A stretch of DNA of 64,000 nucleotides, taken from the IMG/VR virus record IMGVR_UViG_3300044797_000094, positions 1 to 64,000 of that record, one strand, 5' to 3'. The notes under the pieces are model-generated. The model saw only the letters and a list, made by a program, of their open reading frames with translations, ran no database searches and was not told the origin of the DNA. A program made the position numbers and the translations under genes. The stretch comes from a virus. Shown here piece after piece: positions 8,506 to 16,617 of this stretch; the stretch's first letter is position 1; every line of letters starts with the position of its first letter.

Positions 8506-8887
8506 AGACGTCAAGATCAGTATTCCCCTCAGGGAAATCATAGCCATGAACGAATCCGTAAAAGCCACGCCGGAAATACGTCGGCGAATCAAACTGAAAT
8601 CAATCCTTGATCGCTGGTCGACCTGCACAATCAGCGTGGAAGACGCGGAAACAGAATTGAGCGATCTTCTGGCGTCGAAGGAACTCGGCCCGCTCGACGT
8701 CCAAAGCGGAAAACTGAAGATCACCTCCGAGCGTGGCATGGCGTTCGATACCATGGTTGAAATCAATGGCCAATCATTCGACTGGGGCGAAAAACTGACG
8801 CTGATCATTGAGGCCGGGATGAAAAATCGTATCCTGATCGAAGGATGCCCGGTTAATTTTGACGGTCCGAAAAAGGAACAATCGTGA
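8495..8887 (+). CDS. Hypothetical protein with CTIS-ED motif
   Basis: 130 residues. A helical segment ILDRWSTCTISVEDAETEL (about residues 37-55) closely matches LLTKWTACTISLEDFNTEM near the C-terminus of the two-repeat Clp_N protein encoded at 11.3 kb, so the two share a small domain. The C-terminal half is beta-rich. It overlaps the next gene as GTGA. Function is unknown; the shared segment may be an interaction motif used by this phage. Confidence 0.6.
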   Translation: MSYKDVKISIPLREIIAMNESVKATPEIRRRIKLKSILDRWSTCTISVEDAETELSDLLASKELGPLDVQSGKLKITSERGMAFDTMVEINGQSFDWGEKLTLIIEAGMKNRILIEGCPVNFDGPKKEQS

Positions 8888-10680
8888 GTGCCACGACGCC
8901 ATATCCGTTCATCGAACCAACGGGCGTCTACGGCTGGCCAACACAATTCATGCCGGCGTCGACCGCAGTACTCGACTGGAACTACCTTGACGATTTTAAC
9001 CCGTCAACAATCGCGGCGGTTCCGGCTCAAGGGTCTGGTTCCTCCATTTTCTCATCGCCGGATGAATATGAACCGGCATCGTTTGTCATCGTGGCGGCGT
9101 CTCAGATGGATGACGTTGTGGTCTCTGTCTCTGATCTCGGCAATGGCGGTGATACAATCCCGTCCGAGAATGTCACGATTCGTCGCGTCGTACGAACTCC
9201 GATGCGGAATCTCTACACTGATGCGGCCCATCTGACGACGGTTGGGCGATTTTTGCCCACATGGTCGGCTCTCACGATTCCCGCTGGTGAGTTTCGCCAG
9301 GTATGGCTGACTGTCCACGTGCCGCCGGGAACGAAGGCTGCAACCTACGCCGGGACGGTCAGGATCAGTTCGTCTCAGGGCTCGATCAATTGGCCGCTGT
9401 CCGTTGAAGTCCTGCCGATTCAACTTCTCAGCGATCCGGGCAAGACGCTCGGAATGCAATACAACCTGCAACAGCGATTGGCCGATGTCAGAACGGGCGC
9501 GGCGACGACGGAATTGATAACGCAGGAAATTGCCGATCTTGCGGCGCATGGCGTGACGTCGATCGTGCCGAGCCTGCAGATCGATTTCTTCAAGAATTCT
9601 TCCGGCGAGCCTTATTACGATCTCACGAACTTCGTGACGGGAATGAATCTCCTGCTAGACGTGGGGATCGAATGGACTGCGATCGTTGTCCTGCCGAACC
9701 TGAACGAATTGGCTCTGTTGTTAGGTCATACCGACGTGTTCGATCCGACGGCGGGAACAATAGGGGACGGCGCTTCGTTGGCGGCGGATGCGACGTTCCA
9801 AATGATTGCGAAGGCGGCGATCCAGGCTTTGCACGGAACAATCAGCGGCCTGAAGCTCTCGTCGAAACAGACATTCGAGGTGATCTATAAGAATCTGGAC
9901 GAGATCTTCGACGACCAATTCGACGGTTCGCAGGCCCCTTTATACGTTCAGTACGCCAAAACATGTCAAAATGTACCGGGATTGACGCTTGGAACGACGC
10001 TTTCCACCAGGAACGCCACAGAGATTTCGGAACTAACGACTGTCGCTCCCTACGTCGCCGTGCCGATCAATCAGGGCTTTACATTTGAATGGTATCTTGC
10101 CACGCCAGGAAGCTCGGTGCAGACGTATCTCAACTTCCTGAAAGCCATGAAGCAGACGGCGTGGTTCTACCATAACGAACGCGGGGCGTATCATACGCCT
10201 GCATGGAAGCGGATCATCAACGGCGTCTACTTCTGGTCGATGCCGTTCGCGTGCCATATTCCGTGGTGCTATCAATACGACGAAGTCGCGAACCCCTTCG
10301 ACGCGAGCGCCGGTGACAAATTCAATGACTTCGGGTTCTCGTTTTCCAATGCGCCAGGGTCGACGACGTTCGTGCCGACGCGAAGCTGGGAAGCCATGCG
10401 TGAAGGATGGGACGACGTCCGGTATTTCCACACGCTTCAACAAGCGATGGCGACGCCGGGAATTTCAGCGGAGAGCCTTGCGTCCGCGCATCAGTTTTTC
10501 TCCAGACTCCAGGCGTTAATCGAGAGTGTAGACCTGGCAGGATACGAGCCGGAGGCGGGACTCGCGAAGGAATCGCCAATCATATCGTGGCTCGCAAGCA
10601 GGATGACGGGGGCTGATTGGCAGTTACTGAGAAAAGAGGCGGCATATTTGATCGTCGAAATACAAGGGTCCGGGACATGA
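8884..10680 (+). CDS. DUF4091 / GH123-like glycan-active protein
   Basis: 598 residues from a GTG that overlaps the previous stop. The N-terminal half follows the layout of GH123-like proteins: a beta-sandwich with PDEYEPASFVIVAAS, then LTIPAGEFRQVWLTVHVP and the strand SINWPLSVEVLPIQL. A TIM-barrel-like part follows, and the C-terminus matches DUF4091 (RSWEAMREGWDDVRYF). GH123 members cleave N-acetylgalactosaminides using a substrate-assisted Asp-Glu pair. I cannot place that pair securely here, so activity is uncertain. It may be a virion depolymerase acting on the host surface glycan. No signal peptide is seen. Confidence 0.7.
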   Translation: MSATTPYPFIEPTGVYGWPTQFMPASTAVLDWNYLDDFNPSTIAAVPAQGSGSSIFSSPDEYEPASFVIVAASQMDDVVVSVSDLGNGGDTIPSENVTIRRVVRTPMRNLYTDAAHLTTVGRFLPTWSALTIPAGEFRQVWLTVHVPPGTKAATYAGTVRISSSQGSINWPLSVEVLPIQLLSDPGKTLGMQYNLQQRLADVRTGAATTELITQEIADLAAHGVTSIVPSLQIDFFKNSSGEPYYDLTNFVTGMNLLLDVGIEWTAIVVLPNLNELALLLGHTDVFDPTAGTIGDGASLAADATFQMIAKAAIQALHGTISGLKLSSKQTFEVIYKNLDEIFDDQFDGSQAPLYVQYAKTCQNVPGLTLGTTLSTRNATEISELTTVAPYVAVPINQGFTFEWYLATPGSSVQTYLNFLKAMKQTAWFYHNERGAYHTPAWKRIINGVYFWSMPFACHIPWCYQYDEVANPFDASAGDKFNDFGFSFSNAPGSTTFVPTRSWEAMREGWDDVRYFHTLQQAMATPGISAESLASAHQFFSRLQALIESVDLAGYEPEAGLAKESPIISWLASRMTGADWQLLRKEAAYLIVEIQGSGT

Positions 10681-10882
10681 TGGAACGTAAAGTCGGACCG
10701 ATGAGGATGCGGTGCAAAAGCCACGTTCTCCGCGATTTCCAGATGAAGCGGGCTTTGCCCAACGCCCCCCCCTGTTTCCCCTGATCTGAATTCACCGCGC
10801 TCGACTAGCTTTCGGCTTGCGATTGAGATTCAATCAGCGACAATGAAAACCGCCGCCGACTGGAACCGGCGACATCAATATT

Positions 10883-11179
10883 ATGAAGAGAACCGCGATG
10901 GTCGAACATATCCTAAAAATCAATGTGTCCGAATTGCAGGTCGTAAGACTGACATGCCGCCAGTGCAAGGCTACCGCTGAGATGAAGATCGATGCCCTGA
11001 CCGACCGGACGACGAAATGCACGTGCCCATTTTGCCAGAAGCCGTATTTGTACGGCGGAGATCGGGCAGGAGGGACGCCGTTTGAGGAATTGAGGCAGTC
11101 TCTGAAAAGTGTGCGAGAAGCTAATAACCTGGATATGGAGTTCGTGATTCCGACCGGTCAGGGCAAGAGCGAATCGTGA
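10883..11179 (+). CDS. Small zinc-ribbon protein
   Basis: 98 residues with LTCRQCKATA and CTCPFCQKPY, a CxxC-x(20+)-CxxC zinc ribbon near the N-terminus, then a charged helix. The start could also be the ATG at 10898. The 202 bases upstream show no gene and no clear promoter. Function unknown; the ribbon suggests binding of nucleic acid or a protein. Confidence 0.55.
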   Translation: MKRTAMVEHILKINVSELQVVRLTCRQCKATAEMKIDALTDRTTKCTCPFCQKPYLYGGDRAGGTPFEELRQSLKSVREANNLDMEFVIPTGQGKSES

Positions 11180-11207
11180 AAACGTTTCTGCCTCAAAACT
11201 ACCCCGG

Positions 11208-11247
11208 TTGCCTAAAAAGTCAGGGTTTGGAAGAGGTTTTAAGGCAA
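11208..11247 (+). other. Imperfect inverted repeat upstream of Clp_N gene
   Basis: TTGCCTAAAA (11208-11217) pairs with TTTTAAGGCAA (11237-11247), with one bulged A, around a 19-base loop. It lies in the 162-base gap before the Clp_N gene. There is no T-run, so it may be an operator or RNA hairpin rather than a terminator. Confidence 0.35.
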
Positions 11248-11341
11248 AGCCCGATCGTCAACCTGTGCAAGCCGCGATCAAGAACGCGCTAATGAAAAAC
11301 CGATGTCCATTAAATCTCGATGATACAAAAAAGGAATAATC

Positions 11342-12190
11342 ATGTGCGGAATGGGATATTGGAACGGGGAAGGATTCAAGCCGGCTGAGGCACGAGCGAA
11401 AATCGCCTTTCTCGCGTTTCATGATGAAAAAGGGTCGACCATGTATGAGAGCTGGACCGACAGATCCCGTAAAGTTATGCAATTGGCGAATCAAGAAGCC
11501 CGGCGATTCAACCACGAGTACATTGGCACCGAGCACATCTTGCTTGGCCTGGTCAAGGAAGGATGCGGCGTCGGGGCGAAGATTCTGGAAGGCCTTGGCG
11601 TCGATATGCAAAAGGTCCGATTTCAAACCGAGAAGATCGTCGGCTCGGCGCCTGATCACATAATCATTGGAAATCTTCCGTTTAATGAAGACGCGATGAC
11701 GGTGATTGATCAATCCGGAAGGCAAGCTTATGTCTTGAATCACAAATACGTCGGAACGGAACACATCCTTTTAGCTATCTCGTCGTGTCCGAGTTCGATC
11801 GCTTATAAGATCCTTGTGGCTCTCGGAGTGGTCGGAGAAACAATCCAGCGTAGCATCGGAGAGATCATGGAGGCAACTCCGGCGATGCCAGGCGAAATGA
11901 CAATCAAACTTCCCGAGTATTTTTCTACCATCCTGTCAAAAACAGAGCCCGTCGCAGTCGGAATCGCCGAACCGAGCGCGAAGAAAGCGTACGAATACGC
12001 AATGAAAGCGTGGAAACAAAAGCGGCTTCAAGATCTTCGCTCTCTTCTTACAAAATGGACCGCTTGCACAATCTCGCTTGAAGATTTCAATACCGAGATG
12101 GAAAAGCTGTACGAATGGATAGACATGGATGCGGCAATCAAGCTGCCGCAGAGCGTCGCTCCGCAATCTGACGTTACGAAAATCGACTGA
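11342..12190 (+). CDS. Stand-alone two-repeat ClpC N-domain protein
   Basis: 282 residues, ATG preceded by AAAGGAA. After a 33-residue lead, two Clp_N repeats follow: the first starts YESWTDRSRKVMQLANQEA and includes EYIGTEHILLGLVKEG, the second includes HKYVGTEHILLAISS. Both are very close to the substrate/adaptor-binding domain of ClpC. The AAA+ modules with Walker motifs are absent, so it cannot unfold proteins by itself. The C-terminal region carries LLTKWTACTISLEDFNTEM, shared with the 8.5 kb gene. It may compete for ClpC adaptors or redirect the host ClpCP protease; that is inference. Confidence 0.85.
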   Translation: MCGMGYWNGEGFKPAEARAKIAFLAFHDEKGSTMYESWTDRSRKVMQLANQEARRFNHEYIGTEHILLGLVKEGCGVGAKILEGLGVDMQKVRFQTEKIVGSAPDHIIIGNLPFNEDAMTVIDQSGRQAYVLNHKYVGTEHILLAISSCPSSIAYKILVALGVVGETIQRSIGEIMEATPAMPGEMTIKLPEYFSTILSKTEPVAVGIAEPSAKKAYEYAMKAWKQKRLQDLRSLLTKWTACTISLEDFNTEMEKLYEWIDMDAAIKLPQSVAPQSDVTKID

Positions 12191-12232
12191 ACTGATTATC
12201 GTCCGTGTCAACCCCGAAATCCGGAGAGAGAC

Positions 12233-15200
12233 ATGGGCAAGCGAGGTCGCAGGTTCCGTAAATCCAGGCAGCAGAACGACGAACGAGAAATCGTCGCGGA
12301 AGTTCCATCGATTCAGAAGTCCTATCACGTCGCGACTTCATCGACGAGCGCCGCTTTGGGGCCTGCCTTGGCGGGTGCCTATGTCGGTGGCGGCTGGATA
12401 AGTGACCACCGTGAAGAGGTGCGTCACTTCCGGCATTTCTCGTACGTCGCAATCCACCAGATCGCGCAGCAGTTGTCGTCAGCGACAGTGACGGCGTTCG
12501 CGGACGAAGATAATCAATGGGACAATCAGTCGCGTAGAAAGTCTCTGCGGGTGAAATTCGGCAGTCTCGATCGATATAAATCCATCTACGGAAAAGAGGA
12601 CGACACATCAACCAAGGCGTTAAATTCCAGTCATGCATTGATGAAGCTGCTGGCCAAGCCGAACCCGTGGGAGTCCGGATACGACTTTCGATATCGGCAA
12701 ACAATCCAAATCAGGCTCACTGGCGCATGCTACATTTGGAACGTGCCAAGTCAATTGCGAACGCCTGACGCTCCGAATGGCGTGCCGTGCCAGCGATTCG
12801 TCATCCCAACGGCGGCCGTCACGCCGATGATGCCAACGGCGGAGTTGCCCTATGGCGGATTTCTCGTTCAGCCGTATTGCTCTCGGTACGCTCCGATCGA
12901 CGAGGACAGCGGATATGTCCGTGGCTCACCTGGCTGGATGCGGCTTCTTGGCCGAGTCGTCGATGCCCGAGAAATCCAGAAGATCGGCTATCCTCATCCT
13001 TTGTGGCTCGATGACTGGCAGAGTCCAATTGCGGCCGGTGATGCGTGGGTCGATATGGAAGAGGCCGTAAATCGAGCGAGGACGGCAAGTACACTGAATG
13101 GCGTTGACCCGTCATTGGTCTGGGAGCTGCCGCCAAACATCAAATTGTCGCCAGACATGATGGACAGGACGCAATCGGCAATCCAGAAAAAGTATGGCGG
13201 TCCATATAATCAGAGTCGAGTTTTGGTGACGGAAAGCGGAACGAAAGTCACGCCAACTTCCGGCGTCCCGAAGGACATGTGCTATCCAGAGGGATTCCAG
13301 GACGTCAAAACGGCGATTCTCTCGCTTCATGGGACGCCGCCAGTCGCGGTCGCGATGCAAGAACCTGGGGCGTACGCGTCGTACATCGCGTCCCTGAAAG
13401 CGTGGAACCACGCGACGATTAATCCACTCTGCGAGAAATTTGGAGAATCCGACACGGCTCATCTCGCTCCATTCTTCGGGGAAGGTTTGACTGTTGAATA
13501 CGAACCAAAAAGTATCCAAGATCCGGACAACGATCTAAAGCTTTTGACGATCCTGGCATCCACTAAAAAGGTCATCAGAGTCAACGAGCTTCGCGCCAAA
13601 TGCGACATGGAGCCGCTGGAAGGACCGGAAGGCGATGCATTCGTCAATGACGACCCGGTTCCAGGAATGCCGCAAGCGAAGCCAAATGGCGTGAATTTGG
13701 GCCGTCCGGACGCGGAAGCGTTGAAGCCGATAGTCAAGCCCGCTGAACCGACCACGCCATTCGAACGCGACGACGGGAACAAGTCACTTTTGGCGGCATT
13801 GGAAGGATTCCGCGAAGAGGACGAGGAATTCGTCCAGCGAAAACTCGGATCGCTGATCGAGAAAGCGGTTGCGGCGAAGCTGAAATCGCTGGAGCCCGGC
13901 GAAGAACCGCGAAAGTACGCGTCGACTCAATTCAATCTGCCGGACGAACTGGCCGATCAAGTACGGAAAATGGGCCAGAGAATCGACCTTGACGACTTGG
14001 CGGAAGACGGACTGGAGGATGAGCCTCACGTGACAATCCTTTATGGACTCACGGAATCCAGCCCCCAATCCGTCAAGCGAGCGTTGTCGGGCTTCCCTGC
14101 TGGTCGGATAGAACTTGGAATGTCGTCTCTGTTCGCGGCGAACGGAACGGAAGCGAGTCGAGGCGGTCCACAATTCGACGTCCTGAAGCTAGACGTTGGC
14201 GGCGATTACATCCATCGAATCCACGATCGACTCGCCGACAAATGCGACTACGAAGTCAGTTGGCCGCTCTACGTGCCACACGTCACGATCGGATACCTAA
14301 GGCCCGGACGAGGCAGAAAATACGTCGGCATGACGGACGTCGAAGGCGAAACATTCCTTGCCGACAAAATGACGTTCTCGAATCAGCAAAAAGACGTGTC
14401 GGTGATTCGGCTGCAACCCCCAGTCAAATCCCGCCAGTCCATCATCGAGCGTCAATTGGCTCATTCCAACGGCAACGGACGAACGAATGAATGGCACGGA
14501 AAAGCGTACGATCCATCGGAGGCGAGGGATGAAAGCGGAGAATGGACGGGGGGGGCTTCGCAACCTGATTCTAAGAAGCCCAATAAGCCGTCAAAAAACG
14601 CTGCGATCTGCCAGATGACCGGGCTGCCGTTCGAAGGTCGCGGGAAGAACCATCCAAAGCTGCGAGAAGTGCTTGACGACGCGATGAAGGATGGCGCCAG
14701 GAATCAGGTGATTGAAGCGATTAAGGACGCTAAAAACCGTGGAACGAACAACATTGAGGATTTTGTCCGCATCGCCAACGAGGCGATTGGAAAAGGCAAG
14801 GAAGATCGACGTCAGGATCGCCGCGAGCAAGTCGAATTGGAGGATGATAGGCGTCGCGAATCACGGGAACGCGACGATCTAAATCGCAAACTACGCGCCG
14901 CTGGATATCGTTGGTCGAAAGAGGGAAATCAAAATTGGCGTGAAACGCCGGAGCAAACTCCGGAATCCCACTTCGAATCCAAATGGGTGCTTCGTAATCA
15001 TCAAGGGGATGTCGTTTCGCTTGATGATGCCAAAAAAGAAATAGCATCCAACGAAAAGTCACTCGGCATGTCAACAGGCGTCGGCGACGACGGCGGCTTC
15101 GCGGTCAAGCCGGAACTGCCGGGCGAACCAAGCAACGAACAGCTCAGAACCCTCTACGGAAACTGTCCGTTCTGTTCTGGCGAAGTCACAGGTCGCGATT

Positions 15201-16597
15201 CCGATCGAATGACTGACACGTGCGATCAAGGTCACTCCTATCCATCGAAGCTGTCAATATTCGATCGACCGTCCGAAGGCGACGTCGCAACAAGCGCTGT
15301 GAATGACGGTCCAATGGGGAACCTGAATGGATTCGCCGATCCATCTGAGAAATCCAACGATCTGATCGACAATACGGAATTCGGGGCGTGCCCTCTGTGC
15401 GGCCAAGACGCGATCATGAGGGAGCGGCGATGGTACGGAAATGTGCCGTATGACTCGTGTTGCAACGGGCACGAGTTCCCGGCTGGAGTCATCGCGACTG
15501 GTGTTCCAAAAGAAAAAACAGCCAAGGCGCATCTTCAGGCTTCACGCAAGTCCTCCGCCTCTGGAGGTCAGTGGATTACACTCAAGCCCCATGGTGGTAA
15601 TGAAGGCGGCTATCTGCATGTCATGATCGATGAGAGTGGCGAGATCCAATCCGGCCCGAAGGAAATGAGAGACAAGAAGCCGAACCAGATTGAATCGCAC
15701 CGTGAGGTCAAGCAGAAACAGAAGTCTCCGCAGAGTCCGCAAGTTGGCACTCCCGATAGCCAAACGGTATCTCAGTCGGAGCAAACAAAAAAAGAATACC
15801 ACGATAGGCTGAGCAATTTGGCATCATCGCCGGTGAAAAGCAGCAAGCCGCTCAGCGGTCATCGAAATCTCAACGAAACACACATCGTGGCGCTGAAAAA
15901 CGGTGACAAGGGAGTTTGGAAACCGGCGTCAGGAGAAACATCATTCGATCACAACGGAGAGCCGATTAGACCCAACATCCCCGCTGGAACACAGCATAAG
16001 AGGGAAGCGGCCGCCAGCGCCGTTGCCGACGCTATTGGACTTCATGATCTAGTCCCAGCCACAACGCTCCGGACGATGGAAAAGGGCGAGAAGAAAGAAA
16101 TCGGATCGCTGCAACATTTCTCCGAACATGGCATTCCGGCGCACGCGACCGCTCGTGACGCGAAATATGATGGCGATCGCGATCTGGCGAGAGCCGCCGC
16201 ATTCGATATTCTGACGTCGAACACCGATCGTCATTTGGGAAACTGGATGGTCACGCACGGGCTAAGTGCACCGAACGATCTGTCATCGGAAAATAAAAAA
16301 TACAATATTGACAAGGAGCATAAGCTCGTTTTGATTGATCACGGGCTGGCATTCCCAGAAAGCGGCGGGAATGGCCGCAGTGGATTAGTCAATATGGCTG
16401 AGCACAAAAAGCTTCCGGTGCCGAATGAAGTTCTAAAATGGGATTCAGCTTCGATCGACGAGGCAATGAAAAAAAACGGCATTGAACCGCGGGCCAGGAG
16501 ACTGGCTCTTGATCGCCTGTCGCAACTCCAGTCTCTTGCGAAAGATGGCAAGACATTCGCGGATGGTTTCAATCAGGACGTGATTCACAGCTATTGA
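12233..16597 (+). CDS. Portal protein fused to 2H phosphoesterase, zinc ribbons and PI3/4-kinase-like domain
   Basis: 1454 residues, two to three times a normal portal. Residues 1-480 are an HK97-type portal (the DNA-entry ring). Two HxT motifs, HVTILYG (599-605) and HVTIGY (683-688), mark a 2H phosphoesterase / RNA-ligase-like domain. Around 765 is a linker with EARDESGEWTGG. Two zinc ribbons of C-x2-C...C-x3-H type follow (CPFC..., CPLC...). The C-terminus is a PI3/4-kinase-like fold of the SCO1664 type: GVWKPASGE with Lys1230, TNTDRHLGNW-type catalytic loop with Asp1332 and Asn1337, and LIDHG with Asp1369. All key residues are present. The frame is continuous; independent initiation or proteolysis cannot be excluded. 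Confidence 0.85.
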   Translation: MGKRGRRFRKSRQQNDEREIVAEVPSIQKSYHVATSSTSAALGPALAGAYVGGGWISDHREEVRHFRHFSYVAIHQIAQQLSSATVTAFADEDNQWDNQSRRKSLRVKFGSLDRYKSIYGKEDDTSTKALNSSHALMKLLAKPNPWESGYDFRYRQTIQIRLTGACYIWNVPSQLRTPDAPNGVPCQRFVIPTAAVTPMMPTAELPYGGFLVQPYCSRYAPIDEDSGYVRGSPGWMRLLGRVVDAREIQKIGYPHPLWLDDWQSPIAAGDAWVDMEEAVNRARTASTLNGVDPSLVWELPPNIKLSPDMMDRTQSAIQKKYGGPYNQSRVLVTESGTKVTPTSGVPKDMCYPEGFQDVKTAILSLHGTPPVAVAMQEPGAYASYIASLKAWNHATINPLCEKFGESDTAHLAPFFGEGLTVEYEPKSIQDPDNDLKLLTILASTKKVIRVNELRAKCDMEPLEGPEGDAFVNDDPVPGMPQAKPNGVNLGRPDAEALKPIVKPAEPTTPFERDDGNKSLLAALEGFREEDEEFVQRKLGSLIEKAVAAKLKSLEPGEEPRKYASTQFNLPDELADQVRKMGQRIDLDDLAEDGLEDEPHVTILYGLTESSPQSVKRALSGFPAGRIELGMSSLFAANGTEASRGGPQFDVLKLDVGGDYIHRIHDRLADKCDYEVSWPLYVPHVTIGYLRPGRGRKYVGMTDVEGETFLADKMTFSNQQKDVSVIRLQPPVKSRQSIIERQLAHSNGNGRTNEWHGKAYDPSEARDESGEWTGGASQPDSKKPNKPSKNAAICQMTGLPFEGRGKNHPKLREVLDDAMKDGARNQVIEAIKDAKNRGTNNIEDFVRIANEAIGKGKEDRRQDRREQVELEDDRRRESRERDDLNRKLRAAGYRWSKEGNQNWRETPEQTPESHFESKWVLRNHQGDVVSLDDAKKEIASNEKSLGMSTGVGDDGGFAVKPELPGEPSNEQLRTLYGNCPFCSGEVTGRDSDRMTDTCDQGHSYPSKLSIFDRPSEGDVATSAVNDGPMGNLNGFADPSEKSNDLIDNTEFGACPLCGQDAIMRERRWYGNVPYDSCCNGHEFPAGVIATGVPKEKTAKAHLQASRKSSASGGQWITLKPHGGNEGGYLHVMIDESGEIQSGPKEMRDKKPNQIESHREVKQKQKSPQSPQVGTPDSQTVSQSEQTKKEYHDRLSNLASSPVKSSKPLSGHRNLNETHIVALKNGDKGVWKPASGETSFDHNGEPIRPNIPAGTQHKREAAASAVADAIGLHDLVPATTLRTMEKGEKKEIGSLQHFSEHGIPAHATARDAKYDGDRDLARAAAFDILTSNTDRHLGNWMVTHGLSAPNDLSSENKKYNIDKEHKLVLIDHGLAFPESGGNGRSGLVNMAEHKKLPVPNEVLKWDSASIDEAMKKNGIEPRARRLALDRLSQLQSLAKDGKTFADGFNQDVIHSY

Positions 16598-16617
16598 TCT
16601 GATGCATCGGGAATCAA

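Noticed and set aside
11208-11247. Terminator before the Clp_N gene
   Set aside because: The inverted repeat is AT-rich at its core and has no T-run after it; listed only as a repeat.
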